In this document: positions 38,106 through 48,469 of the stretch, in pieces | Layout: the number at the start of each line of letters is the position of its first letter | Numbering within the stretch: the stretch's first letter is position 1 | Assembly (NCBI GenBank): GCA_963921425.1 | Contig: OY992837.1 | Location: 717,896-781,895, forward strand | Direction: 5' to 3' | Length of the DNA stretch: 64,000 nucleotides | DNA from: Dryas octopetala | Lineage: Eukaryota; Streptophyta; Magnoliopsida; Rosales; Rosaceae | Made by a program: the position numbers and the translations under genes | The notes under the pieces: generated by a model | What the model saw: the letters and a program-made list of their open reading frames with translations, nothing else | What the model was told of the DNA's origin: nothing | The model's database searches: none

Positions 38106-38564
38106 ATTAATTAAAGCACATGCAATGATACAATACAATTATACAATACAGGTTTGAAGAGGTGGCTGAGCTTATCTATGTTTGGTGGCTTGAAATCCGT
38201 GGGAAAATTGATACTCGGTTGCTGTCCCCATCCACTGTATATGAAGCTTATCTTGTGTTCAAGTTAACTGAAGTGGCTTATGGATTTGAAAACCAACCTG
38301 TGGAGGTCACAGTTGGAGTTGTTGGAGGAGGAGAATTACCCACTAAGAAGACTGTTTCTTACTGGCCACGGACAAAATGGAGAATTAGCCACTCAATATC
38401 CCAAGGAAAGAGCCCACGACGGCTGGCTGGAGGTCGAGTTGGGTGACTTCATCCGTCCAGATCATCATGGGGAGTTGGAGATCAGTGGTGCTTCCAGTAA
38501 GGGGGGTCTCATTGTTCAAGGAATTGAGCTCAGGCCCAAAAGGAATTCATTTTTTTCTTTTTAA

Positions 38565-38640
38565 GTTTTCTTATATTCTGTTTACAAGAAAATGTCTGTT
38601 TCAAGTTTGAACCTTCGTTGTTGTGATCGATCTTGTGTTG
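38565..38640. other. 3' flank of PP2-B copy 1 up to the retrotransposon
   Basis: Short likely 3' UTR, cut by the LTR element 77 bp after the stop. Confidence 0.5.
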
Positions 38641-38645
38641 GTATG

Positions 38646-40528
38646 TGTTGATGCAAATTTCCGTAAGAAAGTTACAACAACTTAGGGGTAGTGACCTGGC
38701 TGATCCGAAGTCCTGCTGGATGATGACGTGGATGTTGATTGAGATCTTCCTGTAGACAAACACAAGATCAAAGGAGATGGACCGGTGTGGTACCAGCCAA
38801 ACACGCTCCGATGATGAAGTCAGTGATGTGTGTTTGATGGTGTTTGAATGGAAGTGAGGAAGAACATGTGATGAACTTGGGAGAATGGGAAGAACAAGGC
38901 AAATGTTCTGGGTTTATTCTCAGCAAGTCCAAGTGTGTTTTTGGTAAGCCAAAGTTTGTGCAAGTGTTTGCTTTGTGATGGCTGGATGGATGGGATCTTT
39001 GGCTTTGTGCATATAAGTTGGTTTATATAGACAAGGGAAGGTGTAGAGAGTAAGTTACCTGCATGTGATTGAGTGGCTGAGAGAGATCCACGCGTTCGGT
39101 CATAACTAGTAGCATGCACAGCTACTCACCTCATTTGCATTCAATGCTGCATTGAATGCAAGGATGGAAGATCAGGTGGAATGCCCCAATAGTCATGGCT
39201 GTGAGCTGGAATGTCTTATCTGTCAGAGAGTCACGTCAGGTGCACTTGAGTATGGCGGTTCGTCCCAACGTGATCTTCTTTAGGATGGCGGTGGGAGGCC
39301 GAGCCGATCCGAACACATGTCCTCACGTGTAGACGTGAAACCCATGTGTGATCGGATCGGATTTAGACAAGTCGGCCAAGCCGATTAGGTAGGTAGTGCA
39401 GTGATCCTCTCAAGTGAAATCCGGCCGCAACTAGGTTCTGAGATGACGATCACCAAAGCCGAGCCGATCCGAACTGGGAATGGAATGGACTGAGTTGATG
39501 TGGTGATGTGGAGATCCACGTCTGATCGTGATCGGTCATTGGTCCGGGCCGAGCCGAACCAATGGTTGAGATGATCAGGTGGTGACAAGATTGTCGAAGC
39601 ACGTCTGATCGTGATCGGTCATTGGGCCGGGCCGAGCCGAACCAATGGTTGAGATGATCAGGTGCTGACAAGATTGTCGAAGCACGTCTGATCGTGATCG
39701 GTCATTGGACCGGGCCGAGCCGAACCAATGGTTGAGATGATCAGGTGCTGACAAGATTGTCGAAGCACGTCTGATCGTGATCGGTCATTGGTCCGGGCCG
39801 AGCCGAACCAATGGTTGAGATGATCAGGTGCTGACAAGATTGTCGAAGCACGTCTGATCGTGATCGGTCATTGGTCCGGGCCGAGCCGAACCAATGGTTG
39901 AGATGATCAGGTGGTGACAAGATTGTCGAAGCACGTCTGATCGTGATCGGTCATTGGTCCGGGCCGAGCCGAACCAATGGTTGAGATGATCAGGTGGTGA
40001 CAAGATTGTCGAAGCACGTCTGATCGTGATCGGTCATTGGGCCGGGCCGAGCCGAACCAATGGTTGAGATGATCAGGTGGTGACAAGATTGTCGAAGCAC
40101 GTCTGATCGTGATCGGTCATTGGTCCGGGCCGAGCCGAACTAATGGTTGAGATGATCAGGTGGTGACAAGATTGTCGAAGCACGTCTGATCGTGATCGGT
40201 CATTGGGCCGGGCCGAGCCGAACCAATGGTCGAGGTGTGACTGGAGAAAAATGATCTCCAGATCCGAGCCGAACTGATGGTGCCGAAAAAGATGATCTCT
40301 CGAATTCCTGGTGAATCCCAATGTCGGTTCGGATCGGATATGGGTAACCCGGAGGTAAGAGCCGATCTCATATGTACATGATGTTGGCGTTGCTAAGCTG
40401 AGATGATGACATAGATGGCTGGGTCTGACCAAGTTGACCATCAAAGAGTCTGAGCAAAAATGGGACCTGGTGTGCCACGTGTTGGTCTGTGTTTGGCCAT
40501 TGAATCCATGTGGATTTATCCACAAACA
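38646..40528 (-). repeat. 3' LTR (left copy)
   Basis: TG...CA-bounded on the + strand (TG at 38646, CA at 40527-40528). It contains nine starts of the 83-bp tandem unit. It differs from the right LTR by two units and by at least one substitution (G at 40454, A at 45742). Confidence 0.92.
39518..40225. repeat. 83-bp tandem array, 9 units, in the left LTR
   Basis: The unit starts acgtctgatcgtgatcggtc at 39518, 39601, 39684, 39767, 39850, 39933, 40016, 40099 and 40182. The last unit is partial. Units differ at a few sites only (tggtcc/tgggcc/tggacc; aggtgg/aggtgc). Confidence 0.95.
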
Positions 40529-40545
40529 GGAGTCCCCCAACTTCC
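40529..40545 (-). other. Polypurine-tract-like sequence next to the 3' LTR
   Basis: On the minus strand it reads ggaagttgggggactcc immediately before the LTR. This is the usual place for plus-strand priming, although it is not a pure purine run. Confidence 0.6.
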
Positions 40546-40911
40546 GGTCCGAGCAGACTTGTGATGGATTGGAAGTTGAAAAAAGGTGATGACCTGTAAG
40601 AAGTGACATGCGGCCTGACTTGGCCATTATGATAAAATGCAATGATAATTCTCAATTTATTTTCGGATTAGTCTGATGAGCATGACGAAAATAAGAAGAA
40701 ACTATAAATCCCTGATGATCTCAGATGGGTTTGATGTGTCCATTGAGATATTAGGAATTTTGTTTTTGAGAAAAATATTCAAACTTACTTTCAGATCGGC
40801 TCGGTATGCACGATAAAAGTTTTGAGCTTGAAAATATTTTTCTTTTTGGAAATATCCTGTCGAACGTTAGGACTGTAGAAAGTCACTTCGGCTCGGCCAG
40901 GGATTTTTATA

Positions 40912-41203
40912 GACCTTTGAGTCTTTTCCTGTTGGGCGCCGGGACTGTAGCCAGTCGCTCCGGCTTGGACCAGGTGTTTTTAGAGACCTTTGAGTCTTTT
41001 CCTGTTGGGCGCCGGGACTGTGGCCAGTCGCTCCGGCTTGGACCAGGTGTTTTTAGAGACCTTTGAGTCTTTTCCTGTTGGGCGCCGGGACTGTGGCCAG
41101 TCGCTCCGGCTTGGACCAGGTGTTTTTAGAGACCTTTGAGTCTTTTCCTGTTGGGCGCCGGGACTGTGGCCAGTCGCTCCGGCTTGGACCAGGTGTTTTT
41201 AGC
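40912..41203. repeat. 73-bp tandem array (4 units) inside the retrotransposon
   Basis: Units begin gacctttgagtcttttcctg at 40912, 40985, 41058 and 41131. A degenerate fifth unit precedes them at about 40848-40911. It lies between the gag stop and the 3' LTR, so it belongs to the 3' untranslated part of the element. Confidence 0.93.
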
Positions 41204-41709
41204 TTCAAAATCTGAGAATCAAAGTGGATCTAGATGTGTTCATCTATATTTGTCGAAAGAAGATCAGATCGGAAAGTCCCCGATCTTGATCAAGTCAGAG
41301 GAAATGTTTAGAACACCATTGTAGAACCAGGCGAACACTTCAGTATTTGTGCGTAGGTATGCAAGTGCGTTTGAGCACTGAGCCGAGCTGATCTGAGTCT
41401 TGAGCCGATCCGAACAGGTTGGTCCGATTTCTCCTCGAAAAAACCGGGACTTCTTCCCAATCCCTAATAGGGAGAGGCCGAACCGATCAGGCAGATAATG
41501 CAGTAATCCTTTCAAGTGAAATCCGGCTGTGACTAGGATTTGAAATGATGATCACCAAAGCCGAGCCGAGCCGAGCTGGGATAACCAAGAAAGGATGAAC
41601 ACTCAATTCTTAGAATATCCTCAGATCGGGTCGGATTGGATGTGGGGGATCCGCCGGGATGATCCGACCCGATCTGAAGGGCCAGAGGCGAAGTCGAAGG
41701 TCTCAGCCC

Positions 41710-43731
41710 TCAACCAATATGAGTATCTCTGGTTTCAACGGTGTTGGTGGTCCTCCTTGGGTCAGTGATCTTCACCCTTGGGGCTCCGGTCAGGAATTGA
41801 TTAATCTTGCCAGCTCGGGCGAGAGTCTCTATTGCGTCGCGAAGAGAGTAGCAGTTGTTCGTGACGTGACCATGGTTGGAATGGTACTTACAATAGATAT
41901 CTTCCTTGATTTTGTTCTGAGGTGGACCTCGAATCTCCTTAGGGACCGGGAGCAGATCCTTGATTTTGGAAAAGATATCCTCCAAGCTTGTGTTCAACGG
42001 GGTGAACTCAAGGTACTGGACGTAACGAGGCTCCCCGCTTAGGAGTTGGCTTGACTCCGCAGTTTTGGTCTTCTTCCCCTGAGACAGGCGATTAGGGTAT
42101 GAGGTTTCTTCCTCCTTCCGTTTGGGAGTTGACTGGTTGGTTTTCAGTGCTTCCACTTGAGCGTTCCACTCTTCAGCTCGAGCCCATTTGGTGGCTTCAG
42201 CGGAGAGCTCGTCGTAGGTGGATGGAGGGTTCCTCATCAGATGGGAGCGGAGTCCCCCGGCGAGCAGACCTTGCATAAGAGCGTTCTTAGCCGATCTGTC
42301 GTCGCAATCATCACACTTCGTGTATTCGATGTTGAAGCGGATCAGATAGGTCTTAAGGCTCTCCCCTTCCTGCTGTTTGATGAGTGACATATCGTTCAAG
42401 TTGTAGAGTCGTTCGGATACAACCCGATATCTCGTCAGGAAGGCTCTCCGGAGATTGGAGAAAGAGTCAATGGAGTTCGGCTGAAGAGTTCGAAACCACC
42501 CCCGAGCCGATCCCTTCAAGGTTGAAGGGAAGATTCTGCACTTCGTGGCCTCAGATGCCTGGCGGGCCTCCATGGCGTATCTGAAGCTGTCAAGATGATC
42601 GTAGGGATCTCTAGTACCGTCGTACTGATCCATCTTGGGGGGTTTTGTATCCCGGGAGACCTCAGCATCCATGATCCTGCTGGTATATGGGAGGGGAAGC
42701 TCTTCCCCGTGATCGGTTCTACCGATGTACCCCCTGGAGACCTCGACTTGGCCGAGCCGATCGTGGACACTCCGGATTTGGCTTTGGACTAAAGTCCGGA
42801 CAAGATTTTCCACATTGGGTGGGGTCGGCTCGGCCGCAGTTTCCCCTGAGCACTCGGTCCGGTTACCGAGTCTCTCGCTTACCGGCTGACGAGTGATCCT
42901 CTCACTCACTGGACGTCGGTCGGACATGACCATGGTTGGGCCGAGCCGATCCCGTGTAGGTTGTCTGCCGGTCTGGGTGCTGGAAGAGGAAGGTTCGGGC
43001 TCTTCTTCCGGGATTACGTTCGGCTGCGGACCAAGTCTACTCCTGGTTGGAGTTCTTTGTTCGGCCGATCCGGTCCGTATTGGGTTTCCGAGTGGAGTCC
43101 CCAGTCTGGTTCGGATCGGCGACCTCGGTTCCTCGCTCGGATCATCATGGTAACTTCCGGGAGGTGAAGTAGAGTCTCTGACATAGGCCTGGCGTTTTTG
43201 TTGGATGATCTGCCGAGCATTTAAGAACTCGAGCTGATCAATCAAGGGCATACTCTCGAAGCCAGGGAATGAGCAATCGATGTTCCGTCGGCAAGGGTGA
43301 TTGTCGATATCAGCCTGAGTGACTTGTGGGGGACGAGCTGGAGAAAGAACCTCGGGATCAGCTCGGGTCATTCTCGTGTTATTGCCGATCCGAACACTCA
43401 TCCCTTGCTGAGCTCGGAGGCGTTGCAGTTCGGCGGTCTGTTCTGCCTGTTTGGTCAAAAGCTCATTGTTCTGCCTAAGAAGTTCGTTCTCAGCAGCAAG
43501 TTGTTCTTGATTTACCCTTCTCAAGAGCCTATTGGTAGCTCTGAGATCGGCTGGGTCATTGCTGATCCCAGCTCTTCCAGAGGGATTGGCTCTTCTCGTC
43601 TTTTCAGGTGTCTCAGGCTGATGTTGTTCATCATTCTGGGATCCTCCTGAGGAAGAGCTACCGTCGCGAAATATGGTAGTCATGATGACTCTTGTGAAGG
43701 AAGAGCTTAGCACTTGTGGTGATGAACACAA
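41710..43731 (-). CDS. gag: Retrotransposon Gag polyprotein (Ty3/gypsy-like), no Pol
   Basis: A 673-residue structural protein expected to coat the element RNA in cytoplasmic particles. The second Met (MTTIFRDGS, residue 17, ATG at 43683) could be the true start; only 36 bp separate the first ATG from the LTR edge. A leucine/glutamine-rich coiled coil occupies about residues 65-110 (NRLLRRVNQ, ENELLRQNNELL). A charged, disordered linker with five R-L-G motifs follows (about 200-330). The retrotransposon Gag domain is around 360-480 (GSARGWFRTLQPNSIDSF). A CCHC-like knuckle C-x3-H-x4-H-x4-C (YCKYHSNHGHVTNNCYS) lies near 605-620. The frame is intact and is followed by no pol frame. The linker DNA reuses the cggctcggcc word of the LTR array. 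Confidence 0.92.
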   Translation of the reverse strand: MCSSPQVLSSSFTRVIMTTIFRDGSSSSGGSQNDEQHQPETPEKTRRANPSGRAGISNDPADLRATNRLLRRVNQEQLAAENELLRQNNELLTKQAEQTAELQRLRAQQGMSVRIGNNTRMTRADPEVLSPARPPQVTQADIDNHPCRRNIDCSFPGFESMPLIDQLEFLNARQIIQQKRQAYVRDSTSPPGSYHDDPSEEPRSPIRTRLGTPLGNPIRTGSAEQRTPTRSRLGPQPNVIPEEEPEPSSSSTQTGRQPTRDRLGPTMVMSDRRPVSERITRQPVSERLGNRTECSGETAAEPTPPNVENLVRTLVQSQIRSVHDRLGQVEVSRGYIGRTDHGEELPLPYTSRIMDAEVSRDTKPPKMDQYDGTRDPYDHLDSFRYAMEARQASEATKCRIFPSTLKGSARGWFRTLQPNSIDSFSNLRRAFLTRYRVVSERLYNLNDMSLIKQQEGESLKTYLIRFNIEYTKCDDCDDRSAKNALMQGLLAGGLRSHLMRNPPSTYDELSAEATKWARAEEWNAQVEALKTNQSTPKRKEEETSYPNRLSQGKKTKTAESSQLLSGEPRYVQYLEFTPLNTSLEDIFSKIKDLLPVPKEIRGPPQNKIKEDIYCKYHSNHGHVTNNCYSLRDAIETLARAGKINQFLTGAPRVKITDPRRTTNTVETRDTHIG

Positions 43732-43748
43732 CGGCTGAAGTCGATCTT

Positions 43749-43764
43749 CCCACAGACGGCGCCA
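43749..43764 (-). other. Primer-binding-site-like sequence
   Basis: The minus strand reads tggcgccgtctgtggg, 3 bp inside the 5' LTR. It starts TGG as expected for pairing to a tRNA 3' CCA end; I do not assign the tRNA. Confidence 0.75.
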
Positions 43765-43767
43765 ATC

Positions 43768-45816
43768 TGTTGATGCAAATTTCCGTAAGAAAGTTACAAC
43801 AACTTAGGGGTAGTGACCTGGCTGATCCGAAGTCCTGCTGGATGATGACGTGGATGTTGATTGAGATCTTCCTGTAGACAAACACAAGATCAAAGGAGAT
43901 GGACCGGTGTGGTACCAGCCAAACACGCTCCGATGATGAAGTCAGTGATGTGTGTTTGATGGTGTTTGAATGGAAGTGAGGAAGAACATGTGATGAACTT
44001 GGGAGAATGGGAAGAACAAGGCAAATGTTCTGGGTTTATTCTCAGCAAGTCCAAGTGTGTTTTTGGTAAGCCAAAGTTTGTGCAAGTGTTTGCTTTGTGA
44101 TGGCTGGATGGATGGGATCTTTGGCTTTGTGCATATAAGTTGGTTTATATAGACAAGGGAAGGTGTAGAGAGTAAGTTACCTGCATGTGATTGAGTGGCT
44201 GAGAGAGATCCACGCGTTCGGTCATAACTAGTAGCATGCACAGCTACTCACCTCATTTGCATTCAATGCTGCATTGAATGCAAGGATGGAAGATCAGGTG
44301 GAATGCCCCAATAGTCATGGCTGTGAGCTGGAATGTCTTATCTGTCAGAGAGTCACGTCAGGTGCACTTGAGTATGGCGGTTCGTCCCAACGTGATCTTC
44401 TTTAGGATGGCGGTGGGAGGCCGAGCCGATCCGAACACATGTCCTCACGTGTAGACGTGAAACCCATGTGTGATCGGATCGGATTTAGACAAGTCGGCCA
44501 AGCCGATTAGGTAGGTAGTGCAGTGATCCTCTCAAGTGAAATCCGGCCGCAACTAGGTTCTGAGATGACGATCACCAAAGCCGAGCCGATCCGAACTGGG
44601 AATGGAATGGACTGAGTTGATGTGGTGATGTGGAGATCCACGTCTGATCGTGATCGGTCATTGGTCCGGGCCGAGCCGAACCAATGGTTGAGATGATCAG
44701 GTGGTGACAAGATTGTCGAAGCACGTCTGATCGTGATCGGTCATTGGGCCGGGCCGAGCCGAACCAATGGTTGAGATGATCAGGTGCTGACAAGATTGTC
44801 GAAGCACGTCTGATCGTGATCGGTCATTGGACCGGGCCGAGCCGAACCAATGGTTGAGATGATCAGGTGCTGACAAGATTGTCGAAGCACGTCTGATCGT
44901 GATCGGTCATTGGTCCGGGCCGAGCCGAACCAATGGTTGAGATGATCAGGTGCTGACAAGATTGTCGAAGCACGTCTGATCGTGATCGGTCATTGGTCCG
45001 GGCCGAGCCGAACCAATGGTTGAGATGATCAGGTGGTGACAAGATTGTCGAAGCACGTCTGATCGTGATCGGTCATTGGGCCGGGCCGAGCCGAACCAAT
45101 GGTTGAGATGATCAGGTGCTGACAAGATTGTCGAAGCACGTCTGATCGTGATCGGTCATTGGTCCGGGCCGAGCCGAACCAATGGTTGAGATGATCAGGT
45201 GGTGACAAGATTGTCGAAGCACGTCTGATCGTGATCGGTCATTGGTCCGGGCCGAGCCGAACCAATGGTTGAGATGATCAGGTGGTGACAAGATTGTCGA
45301 AGCACGTCTGATCGTGATCGGTCATTGGGCCGGGCCGAGCCGAACCAATGGTTGAGATGATCAGGTGGTGACAAGATTGTCGAAGCACGTCTGATCGTGA
45401 TCGGTCATTGGTCCGGGCCGAGCCGAACTAATGGTTGAGATGATCAGGTGGTGACAAGATTGTCGAAGCACGTCTGATCGTGATCGGTCATTGGGCCGGG
45501 CCGAGCCGAACCAATGGTCGAGGTGTGACTGGAGAAAAATGATCTCCAGATCCGAGCCGAACTGATGGTGCCGAAAAAGATGATCTCTCGAATTCCTGGT
45601 GAATCCCAATGTCGGTTCGGATCGGATATGGGTAACCCGGAGGTAAGAGCCGATCTCATATGTACATGATGTTGGCGTTGCTAAGCTGAGATGATGACAT
45701 AGATGGCTGGGTCTGACCAAGTTGACCATCAAAGAGTCTGAACAAAAATGGGACCTGGTGTGCCACGTGTTGGTCTGTGTTTGGCCATTGAATCCATGTG
45801 GATTTATCCACAAACA
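43768..45816 (-). repeat. 5' LTR (right copy)
   Basis: It has the same termini as the left LTR and carries eleven starts of the 83-bp unit. It is 166 bp (exactly two units) longer than the left LTR. Confidence 0.92.
44640..45515. repeat. 83-bp tandem array, 11 units, in the right LTR
   Basis: Unit starts are at 44640, 44723, 44806, 44889, 44972, 45055, 45138, 45221, 45304, 45387 and 45470, with the same internal variants as the left array. Confidence 0.95.
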
Positions 45817-46034
45817 GTATGTTTTCAATATCAGATTTGACTTGAATAAAAAAATTTAAAATCTTAATTATGGGCTTAAATACAATTGGAATTCTAATAT
45901 TTTATATACATAAGGAGTTGTACGTACTATATATAGAAGAATTAGGTTAGGACTCCTATTCTAGTTGGATTATGCTTATCAAACTACATACACTTACCTT
46001 GGCCAAAAAAAAAAAAAAACTACATACACTTACA

Positions 46035-46625
46035 TAACTTTGACCACTCCTGGAGATGCGTGCAGGCTGTCCTCAGTTTCCAGGATTTTCAGGCCGGCCG
46101 CTGAATCCGACGCCGTTTGGGACAAATTCCTTCCGCCTCACATCCATTCTATCATCCAATGCCCTAATTCCAAATCCAACAAGGAGCTTTACCTCGCTCT
46201 CTGCGACAACCCCGTCCTCATCGCCGAGGGCAAGATGGTAAATTAACTCACTACACCTTCCTCCTCCTCCTCCTCTTTCCAGTAACCACTTGTTTATTTG
46301 CATGCAGAGCTTCTCACTGGACAAATGGAGTGGGAAAAAAATGTTCTATGATATCTGCAAGGGCTCTTCTGATTTCTTGGGGTCATACTCCTCATTATTG
46401 TTTTCAAGTTCACTGCAGGCGCAGTTAATTATGGCGGTTAGAGTTGGACTTGCTGGAGGAGAAGCCACTAAGAAGAAGACTGTGTTTCTTACTGGCTGGA
46501 GAAAAAACAGAGGGCCCGGAATCGATGAAGGAGCAGCAGCTCAACATTCCAAGAAAAGACCCGACCGCATTGTTTATATACAAACTCTAAAAAAACATGT
46601 AACTATCAAGTACTCGGCATTGTAC
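46035..46625 (+). pseudogene. F-box/PP2-B gene, copy 2, decayed
   Basis: It is homologous to copies 1 and 3. It begins abruptly inside the F-box (LTTPGDACRLSSVSRIF), with no start codon or upstream F-box part. Exon 1 ends at 46237 (aagatg|gtaaat) and exon 2 starts at 46308 (SFSLDKWSGKK). An extra A in the run at about 46335-46341 shifts the frame. The conserved ISAR...WGHTP stretch continues in the shifted frame. The intron-2 acceptor and the first part of exon 3 (the [18 protein letters not shown] block) are absent, and the homology resumes at VGLAGG-TKKKTVFLTG and then fades. The retrotransposon ends about 200 bp upstream. Confidence 0.85.
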
Positions 46626-47100
46626 ACCAAAAGGCTCGGAAGAATTTTTTTTTAATTTTTACAAACTCAAGTGTGATTCTATAATAATCACAATTTTTTT
46701 ACTAATTTGTTATTTTTTAATTTTTTCGATGCTTGAGATTTAATATTTAGTCTTTAGATTGTAGGATTTCATTTCTCAAATTTAAATCAAAAGCATTAAA
46801 CTCTTATAAACTTTGAATTTTTATGAATTTCATATAGTCACAGCTATAATTGCATGACAATTACAACTGTGACTATTCGACAATCAAAGTTATATAACAA
46901 ATCGAAAAAAAAAATAACAACGAAAAATCACCAAACGCTCGGCACTTTAACTAATCGATCTGTGTCAAAAAAATTCACGTTTTATTTTATATTTAATTCT
47001 AATTTTTTAAATTTTTTTCTAGTCTTATTTTAGAACCAACACCAGGAGTGTCCACAGTCGTGTGTGTGTAGTTTTATTAAAAAAATTGTACTTTTATTGT
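46626..47100. other. AT-rich spacer downstream of PP2-B copy 2
   Basis: No gene was recognised. It ends in the 9-bp word tttattgta that also follows the next element. Confidence 0.5.
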
Positions 47101-47332
47101 AGTGTAAACTATTCAAAACCCCCTAATTAGAGTTTAGTTATTTCAAAACCTCCATTCTTATTAAAACTAATTCAAAACCCCTTATTAGTCACTTAAACTC
47201 TCCCAAAACTCCCTGGTCAACTAACATCCACTTATGTTTGACCCACATTTTTATAAATATTCCTATTATAACCCTGTTATTCAAATCAGTTTTTTTTTTT
47301 TAATTTCTCTCATCCTTATCCTCACGCACGCG

Positions 47333-47335
<3 letters not shown>

Positions 47336-47373
<38 letters not shown>
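47336..47373. repeat. (CT)n microsatellite
   Basis: A CT run of nearly 40 bp followed by (CA)n, resembling a plant 5' UTR context. It supports no ORF by itself. Confidence 0.95.
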
Positions 47374-47382
<9 letters not shown>

Positions 47383-47579
47383 TTCCCGCACCTTCTTTGT
47401 TCTCTCTCCTCCGCGCGCGGCTGTCGTCGGCGCGTGTGGCTTCGTCCGGAAACGGTTGCCAGCAAGACCACCACCATCAGCTTCGTCTTTCTCTCCTTTT
47501 CCTCCTTCTGTCATCACTCGCCCCGAATCAAGCCAAAACAGCCCAGATCGCCGCGACTACGATCGGTGGTGCTCGCCGA

Positions 47580-47915
47580 CGATCTGCCTTTTTCGGCGGA
47601 GTTGGAATACCGGACCACCCAAGTCTTCTTCCTCTCGACGTCCTGAGCACGATGGTATGCTCGGATTCTCCATCCGATCAGCCACGGCAGCAGATCGATG
47701 CCACAAAGGTCGCGGCTTCTCCGCCGGCGATCTGCCTTTTTCGACGGAGTTGGAATGCCAAACCACCCAAGCCTTCTTCCTCTCGACGTCCTAACCAAGA
47801 TGGTGTGCTAGGATTCTCCATCTGATCAGCCACGACGGCAGATCGAAGGCACAAAGGCCGCGGCTTCTCCGCCGGCGATCTGGCTTTTCCGGCTGCCATT
47901 TCCGTCGAGTCAGGT
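47580..47915. repeat. About 148-bp tandem repeat (2.3 units)
   Basis: Units start gatctgcctttttcg at 47580 and 47729, with a partial unit at 47876 (gatctggctttt). They share the ctcgacgtcct and gattctccatc blocks. GC content is higher than in the flanks. Several overlapping frames stay open over it, but none shows a known domain. Confidence 0.85.
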
Positions 47916-48469
47916 ACTAATATTCTTCTCCTCATTGTACTCTTCAATTCTATGTGTTTGGATTGGACCAATTGCTGATGAATCAAAAAACCTCAAATCG
48001 AACCTCATTGTGTGTTGTTGTAACTGTGTATTGTTGTAAATGTGTGTTGCTCCAAAAGAAAGAACATATTGCAGCAAAATATGTCTAGTAACTACTTTTT
48101 TTGAACTAGTTTGTTTTATATGTTATTATATATGTTGGGCATGTGTGGTTGTTTGTGTGTGCAGGTGTGCATCTGTGTTTGTAAATATGTATCTTATGTG
48201 TGCATCTGTGTGTGTTGTGCATGAGTGAGTGAAACAATGTAAAAATTCAGTTTTAGTTCGTGAAAATACAATAGTTGGATAGGGAACTTTAAGCCTACAT
48301 TTGTTGATTAAACAGTTTCAGTTCGTGAAACATGAGTTTTAAATAAATTTTGAATGAAATTATGATTCTAAAATATGATGGATCAAACTTGCAGGTAGAA
48401 ACAGATCGAGGCAGTGGCGATTGTCGTGTACTTGTCGCGCTTTAGGTGATCGGACGTCGTTGTCTAGGG

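Larger units (their letters stand above)
34934..38564 (+). pseudogene. F-box/PP2-B (Nictaba-like lectin) gene, copy 1, frameshifted
   Basis: PP2-B proteins join an N-terminal F-box (SCF ubiquitin-ligase adaptor) to a phloem-protein-2 lectin domain. Exon 1 (34934-35269) has the F-box LPEGCIANVISLTTPPDACRL. Exon 2 (35371-35489) begins [19 protein letters not shown]. Exon 3 starts at 38152 with [19 protein letters not shown]. Introns fall at the same codons as in the intact copy 3. At about 38354 the DNA reads actgtttctt where copies 2 and 3 read ctgtgtttctt. This 2-bp deletion throws the conserved FLTG region and everything after it out of frame, although that downstream frame stays open. The terminal codons are also altered (rknsff instead of stop). 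Intron 2 is 2,662 bp against 92 bp in copy 3 because of an inserted MULE. Recent pseudogene, or an assembly error at one site. Confidence 0.82.
38641..45821 (-). mobile_element. Non-autonomous Gag-only LTR retrotransposon (TR-GAG type)
   Basis: Two long direct repeats, 38646-40528 (1,883 bp) and 43768-45816 (2,049 bp), begin tgttgatgcaaatttccg and end atccacaaaca. The 5-bp target duplication gtatg lies at 38641-38645 and 45817-45821. The single long ORF is a Ty3/gypsy-type Gag on the minus strand, so the right LTR is the 5' LTR. A primer-binding-like site and a purine tract sit at the expected places. The 3,239-bp interior has no protease, reverse transcriptase, RNase H or integrase. The LTRs are near-identical apart from array length, so insertion is recent and movement must depend on enzymes from another element. 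Known class: terminal-repeat retrotransposons with GAG domain, described in plants. Confidence 0.92.

Noticed and set aside
39385..40655. ORFs of 67-189 codons in the LTRs
   Set aside because: They cross the 83-bp array, whose length is not a multiple of three, and recur identically in the other LTR. They are not separate genes.
41659..43650. Plus-strand ORFs opposite gag
   Set aside because: They are shadows of the 673-codon Gag frame, with no domains.
39518..45515. Regular repeats that could suggest a CRISPR-like array
   Set aside because: Units are contiguous 83-bp tandem copies without unique spacers, inside plant LTRs.
38646..45816. The two large direct repeats as a segmental duplication or assembly artefact
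   Set aside because: TG/CA ends, the gtatg target duplication, primer site and Gag ORF between them identify LTRs.
47234..47986. ORFs of 94-186 codons near 47.5 kb
   Set aside because: Several frames on both strands are open at once over a GC-rich tandem repeat and a microsatellite, and no domain or splice structure supports them.
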